A DNA stretch of 64,000 nt from Fibrobacter sp. UWH4 (GTDB lineage Bacteria; Fibrobacterota; Fibrobacteria; Fibrobacterales; Fibrobacteraceae). Position numbers and translations under genes: made by a program. The notes under the pieces were generated by a model, which was not told the origin of the DNA, made no database searches, and saw only the letters and a list, made by a program, of their open reading frames with translations. Below, one piece after another: positions 16,361 to 24,361 of the stretch. The stretch is from assembly GCF_900142475.1 (NCBI RefSeq), contig NZ_FRAY01000003.1, positions 496,001 to 560,000 of the forward strand, given 5' to 3'. How positions within the stretch are numbered: position 1 is the stretch's first letter; every line of letters starts with the position of its first letter.

Positions 16361-16840
16361 GTCATCCTGGAGCCTCAGAGAGGCGGCGGGATCCAGAAGA
16401 AGCATTTTTCGATGGATTCCCTCCCTCGCTACGCTCAGTCGAGGATGACGCAGGGTGCACGCTCAGCCGCGTCAGAAGCCGAAAAGTAAAGAACCTCTTT
16501 CAACAGAGTCATCCTGGAGCCTCGGATAGGCGACGGGATCCAGAAGAAGCATTTTTCGATGGATCCCCTCCCTCGCTACGCTCAGTCGAGGATGACGCAG
16601 GGTGCGAACTCAGTCGAGGATGACGTGGGGTGCGCGCTCAGCCGCGTCAGGAGCCTAAAAGTAAAGAACCTCTTTCAGCAGAGTCATCCTGGAGCCTCGG
16701 AGAGGCGACGGGATCCAGAAGAAGCATTCTTCGATGGATCCCCTCCCTCGCTACGCTCAGTCGAGGATGACGCAGGGTGCGCGCTCAGTCGAGGATAACG
16801 CGGGGAGTGCACTCAGTCGAGGATGACGAGAAACGGCATA
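16361..16840. repeat. Three 89-bp hairpin elements in a 480-bp gene-free array
   Basis: Copies at 16361-16449, 16508-16596 and 16683-16771 are each exactly 89 bp. They start GTCATCCTGGAGCCTC and end CGAGGATGAC, an 8-bp perfect terminal inverted repeat. Inside, GGGATCCA pairs with TGGATCCC in copies 2 and 3, and GAAGAA pairs with TTCTTC around GCA in copy 3, so each can fold into one long hairpin. Spacers share GCGCTCAGCCGCGTCAG and AAGTAAAGAACCTCTTTCA, so the larger repeat unit is 147-175 bp. Extra half motifs CTCAGTCGAGGATGAC follow at 16604-16619, 16784-16798 (with one change) and 16812-16828. No gene is seen from 16260 to 16862. Confidence 0.92.
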
Positions 16841-16862
16841 CGCACAGCGGAGCACTTAAGGT

Positions 16863-18212
16863 CTACACGACCTTGAATGCCTGCGTGCGAGGAACGCCCT
16901 TGCCGCTTTTCACCTTAGCCTTACCGGGCAAAATCATGAGCACCTTTTCCATACGGGTGCCGTCCATCTTGAGCACGCGGAAGGTGTAACCCTTGATAGT
17001 GACTTCTGCACCCGGTGACGGAATAATGCCGAGCGTCGCCTGAATCAGGCCCGAAAGCGTTTCCACGTGGGAATTTTCGGGAGCTTCGAGTTCCACGCCG
17101 AGCTTGTATTCCAAATCGGAAAGCGTAATGACCGGATCGAGAATGAAGCGCCCGTCCTTGAGGCGCTGCACATCTTCATCTTCGTCCATGTCATCTTCGT
17201 CCTTGATTTCGCCCACGATTTCTTCGAGAATGTCTTCGAGCGTGACAAGGCCAGCTGTTCCGCCATATTCATCGACCACGATGGCGAGCTGGTTACCCGT
17301 CTTGCGCAGTTCGGTGAGCATGTCGTCAATCTTCTTGTGGTACGGCACGAATACCGGCGGCATCACAAGTTTTATGATATCAAACGGTTCGTCGCGATGT
17401 TCCGTGTACCATTCCAAAAAGTCGCGGTTCGAAAGGATTCCGACGATGTTATCGACAGTTTCCCTGTACACCGGCAAGCGGGAATGGCGTTCGGTATTCA
17501 GCACCTTCACCAGTTCTTCGAGCGGCGTTCCCACTTCGACCGCGCACATATCCACGCGCGGAGTCATAATTTCGCGCACCGGAGTTTCCACGAAGTCGAA
17601 GATGTTCAGAATCATCTGGCGCTCTTCCTGTTCCAGGCCTTCACCATCGGGATCCGCCTCGTCCGAGAGGTCGGCCTGCGCCTGCACGGCGTCGCGGCGT
17701 TCTTCAGGCAAGAAGCTGAGCTTGGAATCGTAACCCAGCCCCTTCAAAATCTTGACGAACAGCACATGGCAAATCTTTGCGGGCAAAGCAAACGGGAGTC
17801 GAATAAACTTGAACAGCGGAATCAGCACAATCGCAAAGGTATCCGGCTTCAAATTGCCAAGCAAGTTCGCCAAAAAAACCGTAATCGTGTAGATTGCAAA
17901 GCAGGCAACCACCAGGTAAGCGGCAAAAGCCAAGAACCAGTAGTCCTGCACCCAGTTCCAGGGGATCATCTGGAACAGATAAAATCCGAGGACGCCCGCC
18001 CCCACATTGCAAAGGATGCGGCCAATCGAAATCGTCTCGTTAAAGCCCGGCAGTTCCACCAACGAGGCGACCACCTCTTCGCGACCTTCACGGTCACGGG
18101 CATCGCGCTTGGCATATATTCCGCTAAAGGCGGACTTGATCAGCGAAAACGAGAACGAGGTCAGGACAAAAACGACAAGGAATGCAATGGCCCAACTTTC
18201 GGGATTTTCCAT
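16863..18212 (-). CDS. CorC/HlyC-type CNNM-CBS membrane protein
   Basis: The 449 residues hold an N-terminal CNNM-like membrane domain with about four helices (residues 8-26, 62-84, 92-120, 124-150), a CBS-domain pair (REIMTPRVDMCAVEVG near 220 and PPVFVPYHKKIDDMLTELRKTGNQLAIVVDEYGGTAGLVTLEDILEEI split around 290-330) and a C-terminal CorC_HlyC domain (FILDPVITLSDLEYKLG). The family is linked to magnesium or cobalt efflux and, in some bacteria, to haemolysin-like activity; a transporter role is inferred. Its start overlaps the ybeY stop by one base, matching the frequent ybeY-corC pairing in bacteria. Confidence 0.93.
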   Translation of the reverse strand: MENPESWAIAFLVVFVLTSFSFSLIKSAFSGIYAKRDARDREGREEVVASLVELPGFNETISIGRILCNVGAGVLGFYLFQMIPWNWVQDYWFLAFAAYLVVACFAIYTITVFLANLLGNLKPDTFAIVLIPLFKFIRLPFALPAKICHVLFVKILKGLGYDSKLSFLPEERRDAVQAQADLSDEADPDGEGLEQEERQMILNIFDFVETPVREIMTPRVDMCAVEVGTPLEELVKVLNTERHSRLPVYRETVDNIVGILSNRDFLEWYTEHRDEPFDIIKLVMPPVFVPYHKKIDDMLTELRKTGNQLAIVVDEYGGTAGLVTLEDILEEIVGEIKDEDDMDEDEDVQRLKDGRFILDPVITLSDLEYKLGVELEAPENSHVETLSGLIQATLGIIPSPGAEVTIKGYTFRVLKMDGTRMEKVLMILPGKAKVKSGKGVPRTQAFKVV

Positions 18213-18694
18213 TAGGCACCTTCCTTGTACGGGTCAAGTCCCAGGAATTCGCATTCGCGCTTGCGCATTACCTTACGGTCGGCGGCCTTGATATGGTCGT
18301 AACCAGACAGGTGCAAGAGCCCGTGTACAATCACGCGCTTCATTTCGGCGTAAAACGTGTTGCCGTATTCGGGAGCCTGACGGCGCACCTGCTCACGGGC
18401 GATATAGATTTCGCCGAGCATCGCCTCGTCTTCGGGGATCTCGACACCGAGTTCGTTCTTCCATTCGAACGAGAGAACGTCCGTCACCTTGTCGAGTCCG
18501 CGGTAATCGCGGTTCATGGTGCGCACGAATTCGTCGGTGCAGAGCACGATATTCACGTCTTTTTCCTTGCCTTCTTCGGCAAGGAGCTTGCGAGCCATCT
18601 TTTCAAACTTGTCCTTGTACGGAAAAGCCTCGATGTCCCCCTCGCAAAGGAACTCGATATTATACTTCTTCTTTCGACTAGCAGGGTCCGGCAT
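18212..18694 (-). CDS. ybeY: Endoribonuclease YbeY
   Basis: Zinc-dependent endoribonuclease in 16S rRNA 3'-end maturation and ribosome quality control. The 160-residue chain ends with the metal-binding motif HGLLHLSGYDH (three His) near residue 125, preceded by MNRDYRGLDKVTDVLSFEW and LGEIYIARE, all standard for the family. It overlaps its neighbours by one base on each side, so it is the middle of a tightly coupled three-gene leftward operon with a small upstream gene and the CorC-like gene. Confidence 0.97.
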   Translation of the reverse strand: MPDPASRKKKYNIEFLCEGDIEAFPYKDKFEKMARKLLAEEGKEKDVNIVLCTDEFVRTMNRDYRGLDKVTDVLSFEWKNELGVEIPEDEAMLGEIYIAREQVRRQAPEYGNTFYAEMKRVIVHGLLHLSGYDHIKAADRKVMRKRECEFLGLDPYKEGA

Positions 18695-18978
18695 TAAATG
18701 TTATACCACTTCTTGAGGACGTTTATGATAGCTTCGGCCTGGGCTTTGCCCGTGATCTTGAACTTACCCTGGGCCTTGAACATTCCGTTCATCTTGCGGT
18801 AGCGGCGCAGCGACACCTTGGGTTCACCCATGTCGCCCGTCTTGGCGTCCTTTTCCTGGTAAAGGAACATCACGGTCGGCCAGGCTCCCTTCGAAAGGAT
18901 TTCCTTGTCAAGTTCCTTGATGACTTCTTCACCGGTATCTTCATCGCTAAAGGCAACGGTCAGTTCTTCGACTTCCAT
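18694..18978 (-). CDS. Small conserved-looking protein of unknown function
   Basis: The ATG at 18978 (MEVEELTVAF) is preferred; the longer frame to 19092 starts in A/T-rich promoter-like DNA and yields an unlikely basic extension. The 94 residues are soluble and end in a basic half (VSLRRYRKMNGMFKAQGKFKITGKAQ). No domain is recognised. It is the first gene of the operon with ybeY and the CorC-like gene, sharing the overlap TAATG-type junction with ybeY, so a role tied to RNA or ribosome maturation is conceivable but unproven. Confidence 0.7.
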   Translation of the reverse strand: MEVEELTVAFSDEDTGEEVIKELDKEILSKGAWPTVMFLYQEKDAKTGDMGEPKVSLRRYRKMNGMFKAQGKFKITGKAQAEAIINVLKKWYNI

Positions 18979-19091
18979 ATGCGGTCCTATTGTTATATGG
19001 TTCAAAAAACTTCTTTCAAATTTCTTTGAAAAAAGTCTCTTTTTTATTACTTGAACTAATTTGTCCAATTCAAGCTTGTAAAAAAAATACA

Positions 19092-19099
19092 TATATTTG
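19092..19099 (+). promoter_or_regulatory. TAnnTTTG promoter box for the FecR-domain gene
   Basis: TATATTTG 30 bases before the ATG at 19130; AAGAGG before the start acts as the ribosome site. Confidence 0.5.
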
Positions 19100-19129
19100 T
19101 CCTAGTTTGCATTCGTAAAAAGAGGCAAT

Positions 19130-21022
19130 ATGTCATTTTCGAGGTATTTTAAGCTAGTCGCCATTGCCACAGCCCTGATGATAGGCTATTCTCCGGCTGC
19201 AAAGAAAGTTTCTTCCGGTAAAATCCGCAACGCTAGCGGCCCAGAGGCTCTGCACGAACCCAAGGGGAAAGGCGGCTATATTCCTGCCGAAACTGGTTCC
19301 AGGGCCACCAAGAAGGACCGTTTCAAGACGGGCGACGAATCCCTGATTATCATCGGACTCCCCGACGGAAGCTCCCTCACCATCAACGAACGCACCGAAG
19401 CAGAAATGGCAGAACTGCTGAGCGAAGACGGCATCAACCACAACCAGGTCAACATCCTGAACGGAAAAGTCAACTTCGACGTGCAAAAACAGGCCAAGGG
19501 CAGCGAATTCAAGTTCAAGACCGGAACCGCCACCGCAGCTATCCGCGGTACGGCGGGAACCATCGGCTTTACCAGCCTGATGAAACCGATCGCCTCGTTG
19601 CGCAACGGTAGCCTGGACATCCACGATTCCAGCCTCAACACCAAGTACAATGTCAAGGGAGGCCAGACGGCGTTCAGCATCGGCAAGGAAACCGTCGTTC
19701 TTGACCTGAAATCCTCCGGCGAAGCCAAATTCCTCAACGAAATTGACAAGTATATTAGCGATCCGGCCCTCGAAAACAGCAAAGATTTGGTCATCAAGCT
19801 CGTCCAGAATGCAGACTCTTCCTACCAAGTTCGCAAGGAACAGTTAAAGCAACAAGCGAACTGCGAGATTACACCCCTACCGGATACCGTCTACTCCGCC
19901 GAACAGAAAGTCAAGGTAAAATGCGCCAAGGGAATCATGGTCGGCTTCCAGGACACTCCAGTCATGTCGAACGGAGAGATTGTAGAACTGAATGTTGAAT
20001 GGGAAGCGAGCCTCTTCGGAGCAAAGAAAATATCCCTACTGTGCTACATCGACAGCACCAATTCCTTCCCCTGTGGCGACCTGACCACCTACTATATCGG
20101 CGACATGAATTCCGACCAAGGAAACGAACATAAACCGCTGACCATCACAACCAGTTCCCCCGCAAAAGTCTGCGACCCCGCCTCGGTCACCATTGAAGGC
20201 TCCTTCGATTCCAGAGGAACGAACGCCGACCTCCGCGTGAAACACGGCAATTTTACTTCTGAAAACCTGATCCCCTTCAGCGTAAACGGGAATTTCTCGT
20301 ACAACATCCAAATCAGCGACGAAAAGGGCAACTGGATCTATGACCAGGTCGATGTCGAATACACCTCTACCGAATTCGGGAGCGAAACGGCCTCACTCGC
20401 TCTGAACATCGATAAAACATGCAACAGCGTCAACAGGATTCCTCCCAAGATCGAACTCCTGAATTACGATTCACTGTCATGCAACATCCGCTATAAGTTC
20501 AGCAACTTGGACGACGACATCAACCTTTTCACGGTGACCACGGATAACATCTCGGGTATCGAAAGCGTCATTACCCAAACGAACCCCGCATCCAGCACAT
20601 TGCAAAAGGGCCGTCACGCCTATGTTTTCAAGATAACCGACCAAGCCGGAAATTCGAGCAAAATATCCAGGACACTAGGCTGCTACAAAAAGATTCCCGG
20701 AGCCTACGTCAAGATTCCAGGCAAAGAAATAGAAAAACTCCGCGTTCCGCCTCCGCCCAAGAGCTTCAGCAACAAGTTCCACAAGGAATTACGATTCACC
20801 GTTATGGGCCTTCCCGGCAGCGACCCTGCATACATCAAGAGTGTCAAGGTGACACAAAACAAGAAAGAAATCGAATCCTGGAACGAAAATCAGATCAACA
20901 GCATCATGTTCAGTGTGCCGATAGAGCTCACCCGTGGCGAAGATTCCGAGTTCGATATTACGGTTAAACTAAAGAGCAGCCAAAAAGACCTTGTCGCTAA
21001 AAAGATTTACCAGGTGCGCTAA
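19130..21022 (+). CDS. Secreted FecR-domain protein with Ig-like repeats
   Basis: A 630-residue protein with a signal-like N-terminus (LVAIATALMIGYSPA). Residues 60-190 form a FecR-type beta domain: TGDESLIIIGLPDGSSLTI, LNGKVNFDVQ, KFKTGTATAAIRGTAGTIGF. FecR domains are found in sigma regulators and, as here without a membrane helix, in many secreted proteins. The rest (about 250-630) is beta-rich with spaced cysteines (YSAEQKVKVKCAKG, KVCDPASVTIEGSFDSRG, YVFKITDQAGNSSK), suggesting Ig-like or bacterial-Ig modules. It overlaps the following beta-helix outer membrane protein by one base, so the two are made together and probably act as a pair on the surface. Confidence 0.85.
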   Translation: MSFSRYFKLVAIATALMIGYSPAAKKVSSGKIRNASGPEALHEPKGKGGYIPAETGSRATKKDRFKTGDESLIIIGLPDGSSLTINERTEAEMAELLSEDGINHNQVNILNGKVNFDVQKQAKGSEFKFKTGTATAAIRGTAGTIGFTSLMKPIASLRNGSLDIHDSSLNTKYNVKGGQTAFSIGKETVVLDLKSSGEAKFLNEIDKYISDPALENSKDLVIKLVQNADSSYQVRKEQLKQQANCEITPLPDTVYSAEQKVKVKCAKGIMVGFQDTPVMSNGEIVELNVEWEASLFGAKKISLLCYIDSTNSFPCGDLTTYYIGDMNSDQGNEHKPLTITTSSPAKVCDPASVTIEGSFDSRGTNADLRVKHGNFTSENLIPFSVNGNFSYNIQISDEKGNWIYDQVDVEYTSTEFGSETASLALNIDKTCNSVNRIPPKIELLNYDSLSCNIRYKFSNLDDDINLFTVTTDNISGIESVITQTNPASSTLQKGRHAYVFKITDQAGNSSKISRTLGCYKKIPGAYVKIPGKEIEKLRVPPPPKSFSNKFHKELRFTVMGLPGSDPAYIKSVKVTQNKKEIESWNENQINSIMFSVPIELTRGEDSEFDITVKLKSSQKDLVAKKIYQVR

Positions 21023-24000
21023 TGAAACTCCCAATTCTTATTTCAGCTTTTTCCCTTGGTCTTGTTTACGCACAGGAACAGACGGCCAGTACCGTTGCAC
21101 CGGCAGAACCGCAGGCAAGCATCCAGCAAGCCGCCGATTCAACCCTAAAAGCAGATTCGGCCAAGGTTATCCAGCAGGCGGAAATTCTTCCTCCGGAACC
21201 GCAAATGGAAAGCGGGACAGAACTCAAGGGAACCCTCCACGGATTCCTCAAGGCAGACAAATCCCCCTACCTCGTTACCGAAGATATTTTCGTAGAACAG
21301 AACACGGCACTGGTTATCGAACCGGGTGTCGAAATTCTGTTTGAACCTGGCACGGGGCTCTACGCAAGGGGTCAGTTCGTCGTCGCTGGTACGCGCTACA
21401 ACGAAGTCGAATTCCGTTCAGCACTGAAAAATTCGAAGAGCGGCGACTGGAAGGGTATCTTCATTTCTGGCGAAATGCCGTCCGAAATCCGAAACGCCGT
21501 CATCAGCGAGGCGGAGACCGGCATCGTCGTCGAAAACGGCAAACTCAATATTCAATCCACTCAAGTTGACGGCACCTCTAGCCGCGGCGTCTACGCCAAG
21601 AATTCCCAGCTTTCCATCAGCAACAGCAAGTTCATCCGAAACAAAGGGGCTGCCCTCCATATCGACAGCTACAGCAAGGCCGAAATCAATAACACGAAAT
21701 TCAAGGACAACAAGGTCGCCCTGTACAATGCGCCTCTCGCCATTACAAGCGTATCGGGTTCCAGCCTTACCAACAACACCTACGGTATCTTGAACATGGG
21801 CAACAGCCACATTTCCTTCAACAATACCAAGGTCAACGACAACAAGGTCGGAGTATCCTCCGAAGACGTCCTCGGCAAGGAAGTCCTAGAAAGCATCTCG
21901 AACAACGAGACCGACTACAACAAGGACTTCGACGCAGTCGCCACCACACTTCCCTCTAGCCCAGAAATTCCGGGAGTCACGAGCCGCGCCATCAACAAGG
22001 ACGACTTTATCGGAGATTTATTCGCCCAGAAAGTAAACGAAGAACGAAAGGCCGACACCCTCCAGAAATCCTGGAACATTTCAGGAAACATCGGCATCGG
22101 CAACCATTATCATTATGTGAAAACAAGCAAGAACCACTCCGGAAGCAATCAGGAAATCTCGGGTGACACCATCAAGCCGGACGATCACTACAAGAACACC
22201 TTCCAGGTCCCGGGCTTCGGCACCGATGTCAGCATCTACTTGCTCATGCAATCTCCCGACGGCAAGACGATCGAATTGAACACGGAATACACCGGCGACT
22301 CCTGGAACCGCTTCAACCCGATGCCGGTAACACTTACCTATACCGACAAGCACAACCGACTGGTCTTGGGCGACTTCAACAAGAACGGCGGCGAAATCTA
22401 CATGTCCTCGCTCCCGATTTTCGGCGTGGGCTACACCCGTTCGATCTTGACCAACAATGCGAACCAGCCCCTGTTTGAACTGGACGGTTTCTTCGGTGAA
22501 AGCCGCAGGCCCTACCTTGTCGGAGACCGTCATCCTTACGTCTACAAGACCTACATCGAAGACGGTGAAGCTCAGGCCCAGCGTATCGCCTACGGCGGTT
22601 CCGTCAAGTGGGCACCACTCCGCCGCTTTGACGCCAAGTTCGGCTTCATCTACGCCAACGACGAAATCAACGACCCGCTGTTACGTGATGGCGGCAGCCG
22701 TTCCTCCATTACCAGCGAGCCCATGCAGCAGGCACTATCCGTGTATGCCGATGGAAACTGGCTGTTCTACCCGGGCGACATCGAACTCAACGGACAGATT
22801 GCCGTAGGAAGGGCCGACACGGCCGACGTCGTCAAGGAACGAGCCATCAACAAGGTCTTTACCGAAGCGGGCCTGAATACCTCCTCGATGAACACCTTGC
22901 GCAAGCTGATGGCGAACGAATCCAAGATCAGCACGCTTTCTAGCGAAGAACTTGAAGAAATCTTCGGTAACAACACCACCCTCAGCCGTCCGAAAATGCG
23001 CGACTCCCTCCGCACGCTCATCCGCGAAGCGAAGGCCCAGAACAGCGACTACGAAAGCGACCGCGACGACGATCGCGTCCTCGGACTCAACTGGGGAAGC
23101 CAGAACATCGCCATCGGTGCGTCTCTCTACTGGAACATCTACCACACGACACTTTCCGGCCATATCAAATATGTAGGCGAAGACTACTATAGCGCAGGTT
23201 CTCCCGACCAGCTTTCCGATACCCGTGAATTTGGCGGTTACCTGGAACAAATCATCACCAGTTTCTGGACTTTCGGTTTTGGCTACCAGATCAACGTCGA
23301 AAATGCAGCCAAGGGCAAGAAGACAAACCTCTTCGGCCTGGGCGAAGGAACCCATTGGGGACTGTTCTCCGAAGACGAAGACTGGATGGACGAGCATGAG
23401 CTTGACAACGACCGAGCCAAGTACATCCAGAACTTCACCGTCGACAACGGTTTCAAGATTGGCGACAAGATGAACCTGAACCTAAGCTACAACCTGGAAT
23501 ACAGAACCCAATACAAGCCCTACCAACTCCACGGCAACTACATTCTTGAAGAAGGAATCTATAAGGACCGCTGGTTTGCAAAGCGAAATGACAAACCGAC
23601 ATCGACCATCGACATTGGCGAAGAATCTGTCCAGGTTGACTCTACCCGCTGGGCTGAATACCAGAGCATGGCCAGCGAAGATTACCTCGCTTCCAAATTC
23701 CAGGAACGAATCTACAAGAACACCTGGATGGCCGAAATTTCGCTCAACGCCTACAAGACCAACTTTAAGGTGGCTGGCCGCTGGACACTCCGTACGGACG
23801 ATTCCAAGTTCCACAAGGACAGCCTGATCAGCAAGATGGATCTTTCCGACGAAACAATTGCCAAGCTGGGTTACTACTTTGGCGGAGCGGACTACTTCGA
23901 ACACGCCTACCCCATCTCGGCGACCACATCGACAGGAGCGTTCCAGAACCGGTTCGTCGTGACGCCGCGATTCAAGAACTACAAACGCGACGACATGAGC

Positions 24001-24291
24001 GAAAGCGAAATTTCCGTGAACGACGACCTCGAAATACCCTTCATGGACCAATTCTTGATTCTGGGTCTTTCGGGTGAATTCCGCTACCTGACCGCCTCAT
24101 GGGAAGAAGACGAAAAGGAAGTCGAAGATAATGAAACCGACGTTCTAGGCAGCGTAAACCTGACCGTGAACCACTCACAGCGCCTGAGCAGCGAATGGTA
24201 CGTGGGAACGGGCCTTTACTACCGTCCAGACAACCGTAGCAACGAATACAAGGATGTCTACGGCGGCATCAGGGTCAATTATCAATTCTAG
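21022..24291 (+). CDS. Outer membrane protein: beta-helix domain plus C-terminal barrel
   Basis: The 1089 residues start with a signal peptide (LISAFSLGLVYAQ). After a Pro/Ala-rich stretch, residues 70-300 are a right-handed parallel beta-helix: DIFVEQNTALVIEPGVEILFEPGTGLYARG-type turns, then short rungs NGKLNIQSTQVDG, NSQLSISNSKFIRN, YSKAEINNTKFKDN and NSHISFNNTKVNDN. From about 350 onward, alternating amphipathic strands with many Tyr/Trp end in VYGGIRVNYQF; a C-terminal Phe is typical of BAM-inserted outer membrane proteins. A beta-helix fused to a barrel resembles an adhesin or transport pore with a carbohydrate-facing domain. It is co-transcribed with the FecR-domain protein. Function unproven. 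Confidence 0.8.
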   Translation: MKLPILISAFSLGLVYAQEQTASTVAPAEPQASIQQAADSTLKADSAKVIQQAEILPPEPQMESGTELKGTLHGFLKADKSPYLVTEDIFVEQNTALVIEPGVEILFEPGTGLYARGQFVVAGTRYNEVEFRSALKNSKSGDWKGIFISGEMPSEIRNAVISEAETGIVVENGKLNIQSTQVDGTSSRGVYAKNSQLSISNSKFIRNKGAALHIDSYSKAEINNTKFKDNKVALYNAPLAITSVSGSSLTNNTYGILNMGNSHISFNNTKVNDNKVGVSSEDVLGKEVLESISNNETDYNKDFDAVATTLPSSPEIPGVTSRAINKDDFIGDLFAQKVNEERKADTLQKSWNISGNIGIGNHYHYVKTSKNHSGSNQEISGDTIKPDDHYKNTFQVPGFGTDVSIYLLMQSPDGKTIELNTEYTGDSWNRFNPMPVTLTYTDKHNRLVLGDFNKNGGEIYMSSLPIFGVGYTRSILTNNANQPLFELDGFFGESRRPYLVGDRHPYVYKTYIEDGEAQAQRIAYGGSVKWAPLRRFDAKFGFIYANDEINDPLLRDGGSRSSITSEPMQQALSVYADGNWLFYPGDIELNGQIAVGRADTADVVKERAINKVFTEAGLNTSSMNTLRKLMANESKISTLSSEELEEIFGNNTTLSRPKMRDSLRTLIREAKAQNSDYESDRDDDRVLGLNWGSQNIAIGASLYWNIYHTTLSGHIKYVGEDYYSAGSPDQLSDTREFGGYLEQIITSFWTFGFGYQINVENAAKGKKTNLFGLGEGTHWGLFSEDEDWMDEHELDNDRAKYIQNFTVDNGFKIGDKMNLNLSYNLEYRTQYKPYQLHGNYILEEGIYKDRWFAKRNDKPTSTIDIGEESVQVDSTRWAEYQSMASEDYLASKFQERIYKNTWMAEISLNAYKTNFKVAGRWTLRTDDSKFHKDSLISKMDLSDETIAKLGYYFGGADYFEHAYPISATTSTGAFQNRFVVTPRFKNYKRDDMSESEISVNDDLEIPFMDQFLILGLSGEFRYLTASWEEDEKEVEDNETDVLGSVNLTVNHSQRLSSEWYVGTGLYYRPDNRSNEYKDVYGGIRVNYQF

Positions 24292-24314
24292 GAAGATCTT
24301 CCCTAAAGATTAAC

Positions 24315-24348
24315 AAGGTCGCGTCGGTATGATGCGGCCTTTATTTTT
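24315..24348 (+). terminator. Intrinsic terminator after the beta-helix gene
   Basis: AAGGTCGC (24315-24322) pairs with GCGGCCTT (24334-24341) with one G-T pair, followed by TATTTTT. The T run merges with the promoter box of the next gene. Confidence 0.75.
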
Positions 24349-24355
24349 AAATTTG
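24348..24355 (+). promoter_or_regulatory. TAnnTTTG promoter box, near-leaderless start
   Basis: TAAATTTG lies only 6 bases before the ATG at 24362. It overlaps the T tract of the terminator before it, so one gene's end and the next gene's promoter are fused. Confidence 0.5.
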
Positions 24356-24361
24356 GGAATA

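Noticed and set aside
16361-16840. Possible CRISPR array
   Set aside because: The units are 89-bp hairpins with repeated, not unique, spacers and no cas genes nearby.
16559-16989. Short open frames within the 16.3-16.9 kb repeat region
   Set aside because: They are translations of the repeat itself (peptides such as SHPGASERRRDPEE) and have no ribosome sites.
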